From positions 1 to 20,901 of the forward strand of contig JBJDYV010000007.1 in the NCBI GenBank assembly GCA_051867655.1: a DNA stretch of 20,901 nt, in the 5' to 3' direction. Each line of letters begins with the position of its first letter. Within the stretch, counting starts at the first letter, position 1. The stretch comes from JAJPXI01 sp051867655 (GTDB lineage: Bacteria; Bacillota; Clostridia; Oscillospirales; Oscillospiraceae). Below the pieces are notes generated by a model that saw only the letters and a program-made list of their open reading frames with translations, searched no databases and was not told where the DNA came from. Shown piece by piece: positions 20,610 through 20,901 of the stretch. Position numbers and translations under genes: made by a program.

Positions 20610-20901
20610 ATGAAGCCCTTTGATCCCACGCCTGACCTGCTGACGGCGGACGACAAGGCCGTCATCGACCGCGTCATCGCCGAGCACGGCAACGACCCCA
20701 CCCAGCTGGTGGGCATCCTGCTGGATATCCAGGCCGCCTCAGAGCGCAAGCACATCTCCCAGCCCGTCGCGGTCTATGTGGCCGATAAGCTGGACCTGAA
20801 GATCACCCAGGTCTACGACGTCATCAGTTTTTACACCGCTCTGCACGTGCGCCCCCGCGCCAAGTACCCCCTGGAGGTGTGCAACAGCGCCCCCTGCCGG
20901 G
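20610..20901 (+). CDS. nuoE: NuoE/HydC-type [2Fe-2S] subunit, N-terminal part (cut by window edge)
   Basis: The first 97 residues of a complex I 24-kDa-like protein. A helical N-terminal region (LTADDKAVIDRVIAEHGNDPTQLVGILLDIQ) is followed by HISQPVAVYVADKLDLKITQVYDVISFYTALHVRPRAKYPLEVCNSAPCR, where the first two iron-sulfur ligands (CxxxxC) of the thioredoxin-like domain appear. In anaerobic Clostridia this subunit usually belongs to an NADH-linked, often electron-bifurcating [FeFe] hydrogenase or formate dehydrogenase with NuoF-like and HydA-like partners. These would lie beyond the window. ATG at 20610 with AAAGGAG 6 nt upstream. It has its own promoter, so it heads an operon. Confidence 0.92.
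   Translation, partial: MKPFDPTPDLLTADDKAVIDRVIAEHGNDPTQLVGILLDIQAASERKHISQPVAVYVADKLDLKITQVYDVISFYTALHVRPRAKYPLEVCNSAPCR

Overview
The window looks like a chromosomal segment of a high-GC member of the Clostridia, most likely in the Oscillospiraceae/Flavonifractor-Lawsonibacter neighbourhood. This is inferred from GC-rich coding with AGGAGG-type ribosome sites, RNase J, SLH-domain surface proteins, a VanS-like kinase, an LCP protein, a WYL regulator and two short palindromic repeat families. No rRNA, tRNA, CRISPR array or transposase gene was found. Genes at both ends run off the window.

Left part (1-7340). The 5' end of an RNase J gene (minus) sits behind a promoter and a leader of about 280 nt. 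Next is a large minus-strand sugar nucleotidyltransferase with a degenerate phosphomannomutase-like C-terminus, then a small ArsC/Spx-like protein. A compact unit follows: a near-consensus promoter, a short structured RNA ending in an intrinsic terminator, and a GTG-started DUF3800 gene. A convergent WYL regulator shares its terminator. Two plus-strand cell-wall enzymes without signal peptides come next (a class A beta-lactamase-like serine hydrolase and an NlpC/P60 peptidase with an SH3b-like N-terminus); they may act on muropeptides in the cytoplasm.

Middle (7341-12087). A 549-bp gene-free stretch holds a 100-bp-spaced direct repeat, nested stem-loops, a REP palindrome, two pairs of 11-bp-phased TCTACCA repeats and a terminator. 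It precedes a 1010-aa S-layer-homology surface protein with strongly biased codon use. Convergent to that lies an orphan phage-tail-like gene whose ribosome site is buried in a terminator-like hairpin.

Right part (12088-20901). A minus-strand operon encodes a Crp/Fnr regulator, a lipoprotein substrate-binding protein, a permease and an ATPase of the NitT/TauT type. Then come a small Cys-containing protein, an ABC exporter (minus) under a perfect 22-bp MarR-type palindrome, a 65-aa conserved-looking small protein, and an LCP gene translationally coupled to a VanS-like histidine kinase with no adjacent response regulator. The window ends in the start of a NuoE/HydC-type [2Fe-2S] subunit.

Two dispersed repeat families thread the window. 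One is a REP-like palindrome, GTAGGGGC-(variable stem)-GCCCG, with compensated stem changes and two head-to-head doublets. The other is an AATGCAGAATG element that in all three copies begins exactly at the stop codon of the upstream gene, in the same orientation relative to that gene. The best candidates for an undescribed system are the DUF3800 gene with its small RNA and the structured intergenic island at 7.4-7.7 kb.
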